A DNA stretch of 64,000 bases from Lentibacillus sp. CBA3610 (GTDB taxonomy: Bacteria > Bacillota > Bacilli > Bacillales > Amphibacillaceae): assembly GCF_013373365.1 (NCBI RefSeq), contig NZ_CP035925.1, positions 3,720,001-3,784,000 of the forward strand. Reading direction: 5' to 3'. Shown piece by piece: positions 45,855 to 55,255 of the stretch. The notes under the pieces were generated by a model. It did no database searches and was not told the DNA's origin. It worked only from the letters and a program-made list of their open reading frames with translations. Every line of letters starts with the position of its first letter. The first letter of the stretch is position 1. The position numbers and the translations under genes are program-made.

Positions 45855-46784
45855 TTGAAAGCAGTTATTATTGAAAATTACGGCGGGATTGATGAGTTAA
45901 AGTATACGGAAATAGACGAACCAAATTTGAAAGACAATGATGTTTTGATTGAGATAGCAGCTACGTCCGTAAACCCCGTTGATTGGAAAATACGTGAGGG
46001 GTATCTGAAAGGAATGCTGGATTATAACTTTCCGCTTACTCTCGGTTTGGATGCCGCAGGAACAATAAAAGAGGTAGGAAAAAAAGTGACGAAATTCAGG
46101 GTCGGAGACAAGGTATTTACCCGGCCGGATATAACCCGTAATGGAACCTATGCGGAATATGTAGCGGTTGATGAAAACCTTGTTGCAAAAAAACCGGAAA
46201 ATCTATCTTTTGAAGAAGCTGCATCAATTCCGCTTGTTGGATTAACATCGTGGCAATGTCTTGATGACTTTGCTGACATCAAACAAGGTGACAAAGTGTT
46301 AATTCACGCTGGATCAGGGGGAGTTGGAAGTTTTGCCATTCAACTCGCAAAATCCTTGGGTGCCTGGGTGGCAACGACTTGCAGCACGAAAAATGTTGAA
46401 TTTGTAAAATCGCTGGGGGCAGACAAAGTTATTGATTACCGCAACGAAGATTTCACACAGGTTCTTGCCGATATGGACATTGTGTTTGATACGCTTGGCG
46501 GTGACATCCAGACGCAAAGTTATGATGTGTTAAAAGAAGAAGGTGTTCTGGTTTCTATTGCTGGTCAGCCTGATCAGGAATTAGCCCATACGAAAAAGGT
46601 GAAAGCGGGCTATGTTTTCCTTGAACCTGATGGTGAACAGCTTGCCAAGATCGGGGAAATGACTGAACAAGGAAAGATCCGCGCAAATGTAGGGACAGTT
46701 ATGAAACTTGAGGAGATTCAAGAAGCCCACCGATTAAGTGAAACACATCATGCCAAAGGAAAAATTGTCCTCCGTGTGAGGTAA
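45855..46784 (+). CDS. NADP-dependent quinone oxidoreductase-like MDR protein
   Basis: 309 residues from TTG 45855 behind AAGGAGG (an in-frame start at 45831 precedes the ribosome site). TSVNPVDWKIREGYL, LGLDAAGTIKEVG and the NADPH loop HAGSGGVGSFAIQLAK place it with zinc-less quinone oxidoreductases. Second MDR enzyme of the peroxide/electrophile cluster. No zinc ligands seen. Confidence 0.85.
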   Translation: MKAVIIENYGGIDELKYTEIDEPNLKDNDVLIEIAATSVNPVDWKIREGYLKGMLDYNFPLTLGLDAAGTIKEVGKKVTKFRVGDKVFTRPDITRNGTYAEYVAVDENLVAKKPENLSFEEAASIPLVGLTSWQCLDDFADIKQGDKVLIHAGSGGVGSFAIQLAKSLGAWVATTCSTKNVEFVKSLGADKVIDYRNEDFTQVLADMDIVFDTLGGDIQTQSYDVLKEEGVLVSIAGQPDQELAHTKKVKAGYVFLEPDGEQLAKIGEMTEQGKIRANVGTVMKLEEIQEAHRLSETHHAKGKIVLRVR

Positions 46785-46831
46785 GGAAAGTGCACAGATT
46801 TTACTAACGATTTTTTTCATGGCAAAGGAGT

Positions 46832-47105
46832 GACATCGCCAACGATTCACCGTATGGCTTAGGCGGAGCCGTCCATTCTTATTCCTTAGAACATGGGGTA
46901 AACATCGCTAGAAGACTTCATATCGGTATGGTTCATGTCAATGATCACCGTTAATGACGAGTTCCACGTCCCGTTTGGCGGGGAAAAAGAATCAGGTCTT
47001 GGTCGATTTAATGGGAACTGGATTCTTGACGAATTCACAACAGTACAATGGGTATCTGTCCAACACGAAAGACGCGATTATGGTCTTATTTTGATTAAGG
47101 GCTAG
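46832..47105 (+). pseudogene. Aldehyde dehydrogenase C-terminal fragment
   Basis: IANDSPYGLGGAVHSYSLEH and [14 protein letters not shown], then, one frame over, [16 protein letters not shown] and [11 protein letters not shown], form the last 90 residues of an aldehyde dehydrogenase. There is one frameshift near 46950, and no N-terminal or catalytic Cys region precedes it. Confidence 0.75.
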
Positions 47106-47295
47106 CGTGGTAAAATAGAATAAAAGTTCAATATCGCATCCATACTTGATGAATTCGGTATTGATAGCGTATAAGAGACTGCTTAATGGAATTGATTCGA
47201 TTGTTTAATCCTATTAGAGAAGACAAATTTAAATATTAGGATGAAAAGTAACCGCCAGTTGGAGCTGTGAAATTATTATAAGAGGAGCTGTTGAT

Positions 47296-47934
47296 ATGAA
47301 AGTATTAGTGATCGGTGCATATGGACAAATTGGGCAACATATTTTATCTGTCCTGGACAAGAGCGAACATCAAGCAAAGGCGATGATTCGCAACGAAAAT
47401 CAGGCGAATGAACTAGAACATTTAGGGGCGGAGGTTGTTGTTGCTGATTTAGAGCAGGATTTTTCTTATGCTTTTGACGGTTGCGATGCGGTGATTTTTA
47501 CCGCTGGTTCCGGTGGCCATACCGGTCCTGAAAAAACGGAATTGGTGGATCGCCAAGGTGCTATGAAGGCGGTGAACGAGGCAGAAAATAATCATGTAAA
47601 GCGTTTTATCATGGTCAGTTCGATGAATGCTGATACCCCTGATAATGGCCCGGAGTCCATGAAATATTATTTCAAAGCAAAAGGCGATGCGGACAAAAAC
47701 CTGCAATCCAGTCATTTGAATTATACCATTCTCCGTCCCGGAAGGTTATTAAACGAACCTGCCAATGGGACCATTACCGCGGCGGAACATATCGAAGACC
47801 GTTCCAATGGCATTCCGCGTGCTGATGTAGCGCAGGTTGCTGTCACTTCACTAGATACAGAAAATACATCCCATCGGGTGTTTGAAATTCTCTCAGGCGA
47901 TGTTCCGATTGAAGAGGCACTAAGGAATATCTAA
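47296..47934 (+). CDS. NAD(P)-binding atypical SDR (YhfK-like)
   Basis: 212 residues behind AGAGGAGCTG. The nucleotide-binding motif VIGAYGQIGQHI (5-16) and VVVADLEQDF, a serine in MVSSMNAD and YTILRPGRL fit YhfK-type atypical short-chain dehydrogenases. Likely an NADP-linked reductase or sensor. It fits the redox theme of the surrounding genes. Start and end are clean. Confidence 0.8.
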   Translation: MKVLVIGAYGQIGQHILSVLDKSEHQAKAMIRNENQANELEHLGAEVVVADLEQDFSYAFDGCDAVIFTAGSGGHTGPEKTELVDRQGAMKAVNEAENNHVKRFIMVSSMNADTPDNGPESMKYYFKAKGDADKNLQSSHLNYTILRPGRLLNEPANGTITAAEHIEDRSNGIPRADVAQVAVTSLDTENTSHRVFEILSGDVPIEEALRNI

Positions 47935-48050
47935 GGAATTTGCGAGTAATGAAAGTATTTATATGATATGCGATAGGTTGTTTTTATTATAGGAAATTTT
48001 TGTAAAATAATCTTTTTTAAGGTTGAAGTTATAAAGGGGAGGCAAAAACG

Positions 48051-49172
48051 TTGAATGAAAAATACCAGCCATTATTTGAATCCTTTTCTTTTCCGAATGG
48101 TACCCGATTGAAGAATCGTGTGATCATGGCCCCCATGACCAACTGGTCCTCAAATTCGGACGGAACGGTTTCTGATGATGAAGTGAAATATTATAAACGT
48201 CGTTCAAAAGGGTCAGCATGGTCGTCACAGCCTGTGCCAATGTGACAGCAGGCGGCAAAGGCTTCTCCGGCGAAATTGGCGTGCACAATGATGATATGAT
48301 CCCGGGATTAAGAAGGTTGGCGACAACGATTCAAGATCAAGGCGCCAAAGCGGTCTTGCAAATTTATCATGGCGGCCGGTTGTGTCCACCGGATTTAGTC
48401 CCAAATGGGGACATTGTCAGTGCTAGTGCAGTTCCGGCAGGAGAGAACGAACCGGTTCCCCGTGCATTAGAGGATGGCGAAATCAAGGAAATCATTCATG
48501 CGTATGGGGAGGGCGCCCGTCGAGCCATTCAAGCCGGATTCGACGGGGTTGAAATCCATGGAGCGAATGGATACCTGATCCATCAGTTCTTTTCTCCTCA
48601 TTCAAATCATCGTGACGACCACTGGGGTGGAAGCCTGAAAAAACGAATGAACTTTCCACTGGCTGTCATCAATGAGATCCAGAAAACCGTGGGTGACCAC
48701 GCAAAAGATCCATTCATCGTGGGGCACCGGCTTTCTCCTGAAGAACCCCAAACTCCAGGTATTACAATGGCGGACACGTTGGAATTCGTCGATGTTTTAG
48801 CCGATCAGGAACTGGATTACATTCATGTTTCACTAATGAATTTTTGGTCCCGTCCTAGACGAGGCTTGGAAGATACACGTTCACGCTTAGACATCATCCA
48901 AGATCGTGTAGGGAACAAAGTCCCTGTTGTCGGAGTAGGCTCCATCTACTCAGCCGAGGATGCCCGATCCGCAATCCAAAGCGATGTACCCTTTGCTAGC
49001 TTTAGGACGCGAACTTATTATAGATCCCGACTGGGTAGGCAAAATCGAACAAGGAAAGGCTTCCGATATTGAGACGATTTTAGATACAAATGGTCAAGAT
49101 CGGCTGGTCGTACCGAATCCTCTTTGGAAAGCGATTATCCACACCCCTGGATGGTTCCCTGGTGTTGATTAA
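48051..49172 (+). pseudogene. Old Yellow Enzyme family NADH:flavin oxidoreductase, two frameshifts
   Basis: TTG 48051 (behind AAAGGGGAGG) opens NEKYQPLFESFSFPNGTRLK and RVIMAPMTNWSS. The frame changes near 48205, continuing with ACANVTAGGKGFSGEIGVHN, the active-site-like IHGANGYLIHQFFSPHSNHR and DDHWGGS. It changes again near 49000, ending in ALGRELIIDPDWVGKIEQG. All core FMN-barrel motifs are present, but no single frame spans them. Intact homologues are about 370 residues. Confidence 0.8.
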
Positions 49173-49188
49173 CAGATTTAAAGCCTTT

Positions 49189-49212
49189 GCCACCTACAAA
49201 AAGGTGGCTTTT
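49189..49212 (+). terminator. Terminator behind the OYE pseudogene
   Basis: GCCACCT pairs with AGGTGGC around an A-rich loop, followed by TTTT. Confidence 0.65.
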
Positions 49213-49823
49213 CATAAGATTGATTCCAATAATAATGGTTACGGACTTTTTAAAAACCTTTCATAACGCCATTATACTCACAAACTGTATATTTTACTGT
49301 TATTCTGGTAGATGCCCCATCCAGTTCTTCAGCCGTTCAAGATATCCGTCGACATACCTTCTCTCGAAGAGAGGCTTCAAGCCTTCGTTCTGCCGAATCA
49401 ACTGGCTTCATACCTCAAAAATAGATGCACTCAGGATTGTTGACGAGATGAATTCGGGAAACGTGGTTCCGTCATTTTCACCCTCCGTTGTAAAGTTGGA
49501 ATTCATTTGAAAGTTCCCAGCATTTCGTGCCTCAAAGTGTTTATAGCAGAACTTGTCGCGTCGCCCGTTGCGGAAGATAGGTAATCAATTTCAGTAATAT
49601 TTAAGGCTACCAACTTTATTGTTATATGACTGACTTATGTTAAACAACAACAATAACCATTACGGAAGGTTTTCTAAAAGAAATTTACGATGAATGGTAT
49701 TAAGATAAAAGTATTCTTCAGCTAAAGGGCGCTTATCTCTAATAAGTATTGTACCAATGTTGCATCATAGGGCCATATTTTCGAATAAACACAATCAACA
49801 AAAGAAATGGGGGATTTTATATA
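49213..49823. other. Intergenic stretch, decayed
   Basis: A frame at 49187-49510 has no ribosome site. A short piece, KIDALRIVDEMNSG, is faintly like the N-terminus of MurQ-type proteins, but I cannot support it. No other feature seen. Confidence 0.3.
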
Positions 49824-50284
49824 ATGACCGAGATTAGAGAAATAGGATCCTTATGTTCTTTGGATGACAAAGGCTACATAATAAACGAGTCTGATTCTGA
49901 AAAAATTAATCATAAATTTCAATTAGCAATCCAGCGAACAAAAGAGAGCTGCCTTTATGTTTTACCAAGGGAAATTCATAGTATTTATATAAGGGGATCT
50001 TTATATATGGGCTTTTCATTGGAGCAAATCAAGGAAAAGCTAGATGGCAACAATCGGTTGAACAGCAGTTGGAAATGGTAGGACGGCAGCAGAAACGGTT
50101 ACAGGCATTAGAACAGGTCCTGCAAGGGATGCTATACTCCATTCAGTTTGAAGGTGAGATTAAGTGGCCCATCATTTTTGAGATTATACATTTATTCCAA
50201 CCAACAGCAAATAGTATTACTAAAGTCTGTAGTTTGTCTAATGTTCCCATAAATAAATCTCTTTCTTTTAAAAAAGGGTTGTGA
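49824..50284 (+). pseudogene. Chimeric remnant: nucleotidyltransferase N-terminus joined to a MerR-type C-terminus
   Basis: ATG 49824 follows GGGGGATTTTATA. IGSLCSLDDKGYIINESDSE and EIHSIYIRGSL match the start of nucleotidyltransferase-fold proteins up to the GS motif. At about 50005 the sequence becomes YMGFSLEQIKEKLDG, the helix before the coiled coil of MerR/TipA regulators. After a frame change near 50045 it continues as QQLEMVGRQQKRLQALEQ. A deletion seems to have fused two unrelated genes; the product cannot have either function. Confidence 0.6.
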
Positions 50285-50469
50285 ACGATTAACAGACCTT
50301 TAATTTTTGTGGAAAATATTTGCTGAAACCAAGTATACTATTAATAGGGGAATGCTAAGGTTTTCTTTTCGATTATGTTTTCAACGTGAAAAGTGCTACA
50401 ATGTTTAAATGCGAAAAAGTTATTGATCCTCAAACTGTCAAAATGATAAAGAATAAAGAAGGTATATGC

Positions 50470-52740
50470 ATGAAGAATGGCTGGAAAATTTACTCGAAAG
50501 ATATGAAGAATATAACACGCAATTGGGTTGCAGCTATTTTGATTGGGGGACTTATTATATTGCCATCATTATATGCATGGTTTAACATAAAGGCCTCCTG
50601 GGACCCATATGGGCAGACCGATCAAATTCCAATCGGTGTTGTGAATGAAGATGCAGGGGGGCAGGTCAGGGACGAAAAAATCAACGTTGGTAACGACCTT
50701 GTCAATACACTTAAAAACAACGATTCAATGGATTGGCATTTTACAAACCGTGAAAAGGCAATGGAAAATCTAAAATATGGCGATTATTTTGCTGTCATTG
50801 TCATACCGGAGGATTTCTCCGATAACCTGTCAACGGTTATTACAGATAATCCAAAAAAAAGCAAAACGGAATACTACGTAAATGAAAAAATCAATGCCAT
50901 ATCCCCGAAAATAACAGACAAGGGTGCCAGTACGATTGTGGAGCAGGTCAGTAGCAATTTTATTTCCACAGTAAATGGCGTTATTTTTAATATGTTTGAT
51001 GAAATTGGTGTAGAGCTGAACGAAAAGCTGCCTGATATCAAAAAGTTTGAGGATTATGTTTTTACGATGGAAAAAAAATTACCGGAAATTCATGATTTGA
51101 TTTCAAATGGCCTGCAGGATACAAAGGATGCGCAGTCTATCATCAATAAAGCGCAAAACATGCTTCCGGAAGCTGAGCGGACAACCAATGATGGCCTTCA
51201 AACGGTTAATGAAACAGCTGACTTAATGTCAAAAGCTGAAGGCCGCTTAAATGAAATGGCACCGAAAATTGAGGAGGATTTGAAAAAAGCGCAAGGCACT
51301 GCTGAAAACATCAACAAACTGCTTAAAGATGCCCAGAATGTGAACATTGATTTTAGCAAGGGTAAAGAACTGCAGCAAAGCATTGACAGTTCATTGGGTG
51401 ATGCAACCAGTCACATCGGTGAAATAGAAGCAAAGTTGAAGCAGCTGAAGGAAATGAATCAGGAGCAACAGGCCGATGGCGGTGAACATGGAAATAAGCA
51501 GAATAGTGATGAGGGTTCAAACGGTCAGGAAAACAGCGACCAGAATAATAATCAGAACAACGGTCAGAATAACAGCGCTAATCAGGATCAGGTAATTAAA
51601 GATGCCATAGAACGATTGAGCACACTGCGTGGAGCTCTTGAAGAAGCGCAGAAGAATGGTCAAAACATTACAGCATTCATTGAGGACAAAAAGCAGGAAG
51701 TCGATTCCGTTATCATCGATTTAGAAGAGTTATCTGGCAATACAGCAAACAGAATAGGAGATTTCCTGACAGATTATAAAGAAAATATTGAGCCAATAGT
51801 CAAACAGAAAATCAACAATGCGCAACAGACGTTATCTGATGCAAAAGGGATTTTATCAGAAATCAAGTCAACAATTCCGGAGGTAAAACAAGTCCTGTCA
51901 AATACCGAAAATAATATTGGTGAGGGGCAGGAAATGCTGAATACAATTCTTGGCGAATATCCGTACGTGAATAGTAAAGTCAATGAACTTGCTGATAAAA
52001 TTCGTGACATCCAGGGTGAAACTGACATCAATGAAATTATTGAATTATTACAGAACGATCCTGAAGCAGAACGGAGCTTTTTTGAGGAACCGGTCAAGCT
52101 CAGCAAAAATGAACTTTTTCCAATTCCGAACTACGGTTCCGGGATGACCCCATTCTACACTGTCCTGGCTATATGGGTTGGCGGTCTGCTACTGATTTCC
52201 CTATTGGCCGCAGACGTTCATGGTGGGGAAGAACTAACGGGCAGGGAGCGTTATATTGGAAAGTTGTTCACGTTCCTTACGATAGGTTTACTGCAGACAC
52301 TCATTGTAACGCTGGGTGACCGGTTTATTGTTGATGCTTACATGGCACATCCTGTCTGGTTTGTGATATTCGGCCTGCTGATCAGTTTGGTGTTTATGCT
52401 GATTATCTTCACACTTGTTTCACTTTTTGGCGATGTCGGAAAAGCAATGGTCATTGTCCTGCTTGTTCTGCAAATTGCCGGTGCGGGCGGCACATATCCG
52501 GTTGTTTTGCTTCCTGAATTTTTCCAGGCAATCAACCCGTTCCTTCCGTTCACCTATGCCATTGATTTAATGCGTGAAGCAGTCGGGGGCATTATATGGA
52601 AATCAGCAATACACGATATGGCTATTCTGGGTTTATTTGGACTCGGTTTTGTGTTATTCGGTGTCCTGTTTAAAAATGTGGTTAATAAACATACCGACAG
52701 GCTGATGAAAAAGTCCAAGGAGGCTGGTTTATTCCATTAA
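50470..52740 (+). CDS. yhgE: YhgE/Pip domain membrane protein
   Basis: 756 residues from ATG 50470 behind GAAGG; an earlier in-frame ATG at 50386 lacks a ribosome site. The N-terminal transmembrane segment WVAAILIGGLIILPSLYAWFN and PIGVVNEDAGG are hallmark YhgE/Pip sequences. A long extracellular helical stalk (about 200-560) includes an Asn/Gln-rich low-complexity stretch near 370-395. The C-terminus has five hydrophobic helices. Related proteins include phage infection protein Pip and the phage receptor YueB. Role uncertain: ABC-2-like surface protein linked to phage adsorption and type VII secretion. Confidence 0.85.
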   Translation: MKNGWKIYSKDMKNITRNWVAAILIGGLIILPSLYAWFNIKASWDPYGQTDQIPIGVVNEDAGGQVRDEKINVGNDLVNTLKNNDSMDWHFTNREKAMENLKYGDYFAVIVIPEDFSDNLSTVITDNPKKSKTEYYVNEKINAISPKITDKGASTIVEQVSSNFISTVNGVIFNMFDEIGVELNEKLPDIKKFEDYVFTMEKKLPEIHDLISNGLQDTKDAQSIINKAQNMLPEAERTTNDGLQTVNETADLMSKAEGRLNEMAPKIEEDLKKAQGTAENINKLLKDAQNVNIDFSKGKELQQSIDSSLGDATSHIGEIEAKLKQLKEMNQEQQADGGEHGNKQNSDEGSNGQENSDQNNNQNNGQNNSANQDQVIKDAIERLSTLRGALEEAQKNGQNITAFIEDKKQEVDSVIIDLEELSGNTANRIGDFLTDYKENIEPIVKQKINNAQQTLSDAKGILSEIKSTIPEVKQVLSNTENNIGEGQEMLNTILGEYPYVNSKVNELADKIRDIQGETDINEIIELLQNDPEAERSFFEEPVKLSKNELFPIPNYGSGMTPFYTVLAIWVGGLLLISLLAADVHGGEELTGRERYIGKLFTFLTIGLLQTLIVTLGDRFIVDAYMAHPVWFVIFGLLISLVFMLIIFTLVSLFGDVGKAMVIVLLVLQIAGAGGTYPVVLLPEFFQAINPFLPFTYAIDLMREAVGGIIWKSAIHDMAILGLFGLGFVLFGVLFKNVVNKHTDRLMKKSKEAGLFH

Positions 52741-52770
52741 TGTTTATCAGTATAGAAAAAGCCCGCTATA

Positions 52771-53340
52771 GTGCGCCGTTCAACAAGCTATGCTATAAGC
52801 ACTTTGAAACGTGAAATGCAGAGGATTACTTATAGTTAATCCAAACTTTACAACGCAGGATGGGAATGACGGAACCATCCGTCAATACTCCTGCATGCGT
52901 CATGACTGGCAGGTCATGGGGTTTTTAAAGAACAGGTAGATCGGCCAGAACAAAGGCTGAAGCCATTCCTTTTGGAAAAGGTTATGCCGTACGGCTGAAA
53001 AAAAACTGGATAAAGGTGAGAAATGTTCGGACTGGCGAATTTTCCGAATGTACGGGTCTAAAGATTAAACATAGGGAAACCTATGAGTCATCCAACGATG
53101 GTGTGAGTGGTGTAGAGTAAAATTCGCCCTTTGAAATACACTATACCGGACAACGGCGGCATCCATCAAAGGCTTATAGTAAGCGCCTACGTCCAGAATA
53201 GATAGTTACGTTGTAAGGGACTTGGAAAGCAAGGAACGTTGGAACAAGGACTGTCATCCGAAACGGTTGCTATAAGGCTTATGCCAAAAAGCACTTATCC
53301 TTGTGGAAGAAGCCATTCAAATTGGAATGGAAGCTACTTC
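52771..53340 (+). ncRNA. Group II intron-like block, copy B
   Basis: Begins GTGCGCCG, the group II 5' consensus, 30 bp behind yhgE. It contains in order the segments shared with copy A at 26.4-27.7 kb: CACTTTGAAACGTGAAA, GGATGGGAATGA, GCCGTACGGCTGAAAA, CGAATGTACGGGTCTA, CATAGGGAAACCTATG and TGGTGTAGAGTAAAAT. Similarity to copy A ends near 53216. No reverse transcriptase ORF, no clear domain V/VI. I infer a truncated intron; alternatively it is a different mobile structured RNA. Confidence 0.5.
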
Positions 53341-53823
53341 GGTAACCCAATACTAAGCAGCTTTTGTTTTATTCATCTTACGTGAATAATTACGTCTTTG
53401 TATCATTCAATTATCCAGTTTCATTTTGAACATTATAGTTCCAGAAACTGGCCCGTTTGTTGCATAAAGTTTGAATCTAAAGATGTTTATTTTAAGCCTA
53501 CTTTGTTACAATCTACAGATTTAATTTTAACATAAATAATCGGAAAATCTGACTATTTTTTAACTTAGTAATGAAAATCGAAAACTATTGGTGGAGAATT
53601 CATTTAAAACTTCATAAAGTGTCTAGTCGTTAAATGTCAACAGGCAATGAAAAGATGCGAACGAAAAATGAACAATAAGCGAACAAAAAGGCGAACGAAT
53701 AACGAACAAAAATGCTTAAAAAAGCTGTTAAATTATTAGTATCAGGAAGTTTAGGACTTCCCATTAACTCTTTTCTTTCACGGAAAAGGGTTTTTATTTT
53801 GGTCAGATGAGGAGGTGTAAATC
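53341..53823. other. Leader region of the conjugation module
   Basis: Noncoding. It holds the phased GAAC repeats (53659-53707) and a GGAAGT/ACTTCC hairpin at about 53750-53766 followed by a pyrimidine-rich run, which could be an attenuator before the first conjugation gene. Promoter elements were not identified with confidence. Confidence 0.4.
53659..53707 (+). repeat. Five phased GAAC repeats
   Basis: GAAC begins at 53659, 53670, 53681, 53693 and 53704, i.e. every 11-12 bp, mostly as GCGAAC or followed by A-runs (GAACAAAAA). One helical turn spacing puts all copies on the same DNA face, as expected for an iteron, oriT-associated or integrase/regulator binding array. Confidence 0.6.
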
Positions 53824-54126
53824 ATGTCTAACAATGAATTTGGAAAAGCAATGGATAAGCATCAGGACAAAGACGTTAAGCAGGACGATAAGACAGCCAC
53901 TAAAGATTCTGCTGAACCATCGAAGAAAGAATCATCATCAAAAAGAAGACGCAGACCTGTTAAACCTGAAGGATTCAAGGAATTTGAAACACTGGCAAAA
54001 GGCATTATCGAAGCTGACGGGTCTTCATATTATGAGTGGCTTCATGAACAACACCAAGACATCATCTTGAATTTTAATGTATCGAACCAGAAACAGATCA
54101 CGAATGTTGCGAAGAAAGGAGAGTGA
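53824..54126 (+). CDS. Small charged protein, first gene of the conjugation operon
   Basis: 100 residues behind GAGGAGGTGTAAATC. A disordered, Lys/Asp/Ser-rich first half including KRRRRPVKPEG is followed by a folded helical end (EFETLAKGIIEADGSSYYEW). Family not recognised; possibly a DNA-binding auxiliary of transfer. It overlaps the next gene. Confidence 0.55.
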   Translation: MSNNEFGKAMDKHQDKDVKQDDKTATKDSAEPSKKESSSKRRRRPVKPEGFKEFETLAKGIIEADGSSYYEWLHEQHQDIILNFNVSNQKQITNVAKKGE

Positions 54127-54131
54127 AATAC

Positions 54132-54365
54132 GTGCAAGACGCAATTCAAACCATACAAAATATCACAGACGGGATTAAACCGATAGCACCAGTCTTAGCC
54201 GGGCTGGTGCTTGTTGTTATTGGGTTAATGTGGACATTTGCCAAAGATCCCCAAAAAAAGGAAATGTATACGGGATGGATGGTCAACGTTGCAATCGGCT
54301 TTGGCATTGTTTACTTGGCAGCAAGCCTTGTCAGCTGGTTGGGCGGTCGTGTTGTTGGATTTTAA
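54132..54365 (+). CDS. VirB2/TrbC-like small membrane protein
   Basis: About 77 residues from GTG 54132 (GTG 54123 is possible), behind AAAGGAGAG. Two hydrophobic segments, PIAPVLAGLVLVVIGLMWTF and VAIGFGIVYLAASLVSWLGG, flank a charged loop (KDPQKKEMY), the pattern of VirB2-type pilin subunits of conjugative type IV systems. Function inferred from size, topology and operon. Confidence 0.6.
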   Translation: MQDAIQTIQNITDGIKPIAPVLAGLVLVVIGLMWTFAKDPQKKEMYTGWMVNVAIGFGIVYLAASLVSWLGGRVVGF

Positions 54366-54379
54366 GGAGGTGAAGCATT

Positions 54380-54565
54380 GTGAGTGCTGAGTACAAATAT
54401 TTCATAAGTTATCTTTATGAAGATGGCGGCGGCAATGTTGATATAACATTAGCGGAACCCATTCAATCGATAGATGATATTCGTGGTGTCGAAAAGGCAA
54501 TCAGTGATGAGTTTGATTTAGGCGATTCTGTCACCATCCAAAACTTCATACAGTTAAACCATTAA
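54380..54565 (+). CDS. Small conserved-looking ICE protein
   Basis: 61 residues from GTG 54380 behind AAGGAGGTGAAGCATT. Acidic, beta-rich: EYKYFISYLYEDGGGNVDIT, VEKAISDEFDLGDSV. Unknown function; followed by a terminator. Confidence 0.5.
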   Translation: MSAEYKYFISYLYEDGGGNVDITLAEPIQSIDDIRGVEKAISDEFDLGDSVTIQNFIQLNH

Positions 54566-54571
54566 ACAAAC

Positions 54572-54600
54572 GGGCGTTCCAATGAATGGAACCCTTTTTT
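54572..54600 (+). terminator. Terminator/attenuator within the conjugation operon
   Basis: GGGCGTTCCA pairs with TGGAACCC across a short loop, followed by six or more T residues, directly before the next ribosome site. Partial termination here would set the ratio of upstream to downstream genes. Confidence 0.65.
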
Positions 54601-54616
54601 ATTGAGGAGGTTGAAC

Positions 54617-55216
54617 ATGCCGGAAACACATGATTTTGAAACAGAATTGGCAAACAAGTACGCTGACTTTCTGTCGGCGAAAGAAAAGGAAATATTAAAT
54701 CCTGATAATGCAGGCTATAAATGGAAACGACAGAAGCTGGAATCCCTGTATCAAGACACAGTTCTGAAATCAAAGTATCCGAAGGAAAAACTTCAAACAA
54801 TTGAAGATGACGTGCAAAAAGAACATGATGACCGGGTGAATCAATCAGAACAGTTTAAGCAAGCTTATAAACAAAATGTATTGGAAAAGCTGCAGCCTAC
54901 AAGGGAAGAAACCCATTATAAGGATGCTTATAAGCGGCAAGTGCTGGATTCCTTAGATAAACAACCGGATGAAAAGGAAGAACCGACTGAAGATGTTCAA
55001 AAAAGAAATCAAGAGATGAAGGATTTTGAAGCAAAACACGGTTATGAGAAGGTCTATGAACTCAAACGCGAGGTGCTGGATGACATAAAAGATATGGACT
55101 TAACGCCGGTACAAAAGGAAAAGTTAAGTCAGATTGAAAAGGATCTGGAAAAAGAAAAGGCGATGAAACTTGGGAAGAAACAAAACAAGACACATGAACA
55201 AGAGATGGACATGTAG
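54617..55216 (+). CDS. Coiled-coil hypothetical protein
   Basis: 199 residues from ATG 54617 behind GAGGAGG. Almost entirely charged helix (LANKYADFLSAKEKEIL, QIEKDLEKEKAMKLGKK) with a duplicated element KQAYKQNVLEKLQP / KDAYKRQVLDSLDK. No transmembrane segment. Unknown role in transfer. Confidence 0.6.
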   Translation: MPETHDFETELANKYADFLSAKEKEILNPDNAGYKWKRQKLESLYQDTVLKSKYPKEKLQTIEDDVQKEHDDRVNQSEQFKQAYKQNVLEKLQPTREETHYKDAYKRQVLDSLDKQPDEKEEPTEDVQKRNQEMKDFEAKHGYEKVYELKREVLDDIKDMDLTPVQKEKLSQIEKDLEKEKAMKLGKKQNKTHEQEMDM

Positions 55217-55255
55217 GGCTTCCGTTCAGGGAGTCCTTTATTGGAGGTAATATGA

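Noticed and set aside
49430..49510. Possible MurQ N-terminal fragment (KIDALRIVDEMN)
   Set aside because: Similarity spans about 14 residues only and neighbouring sequence does not extend it.
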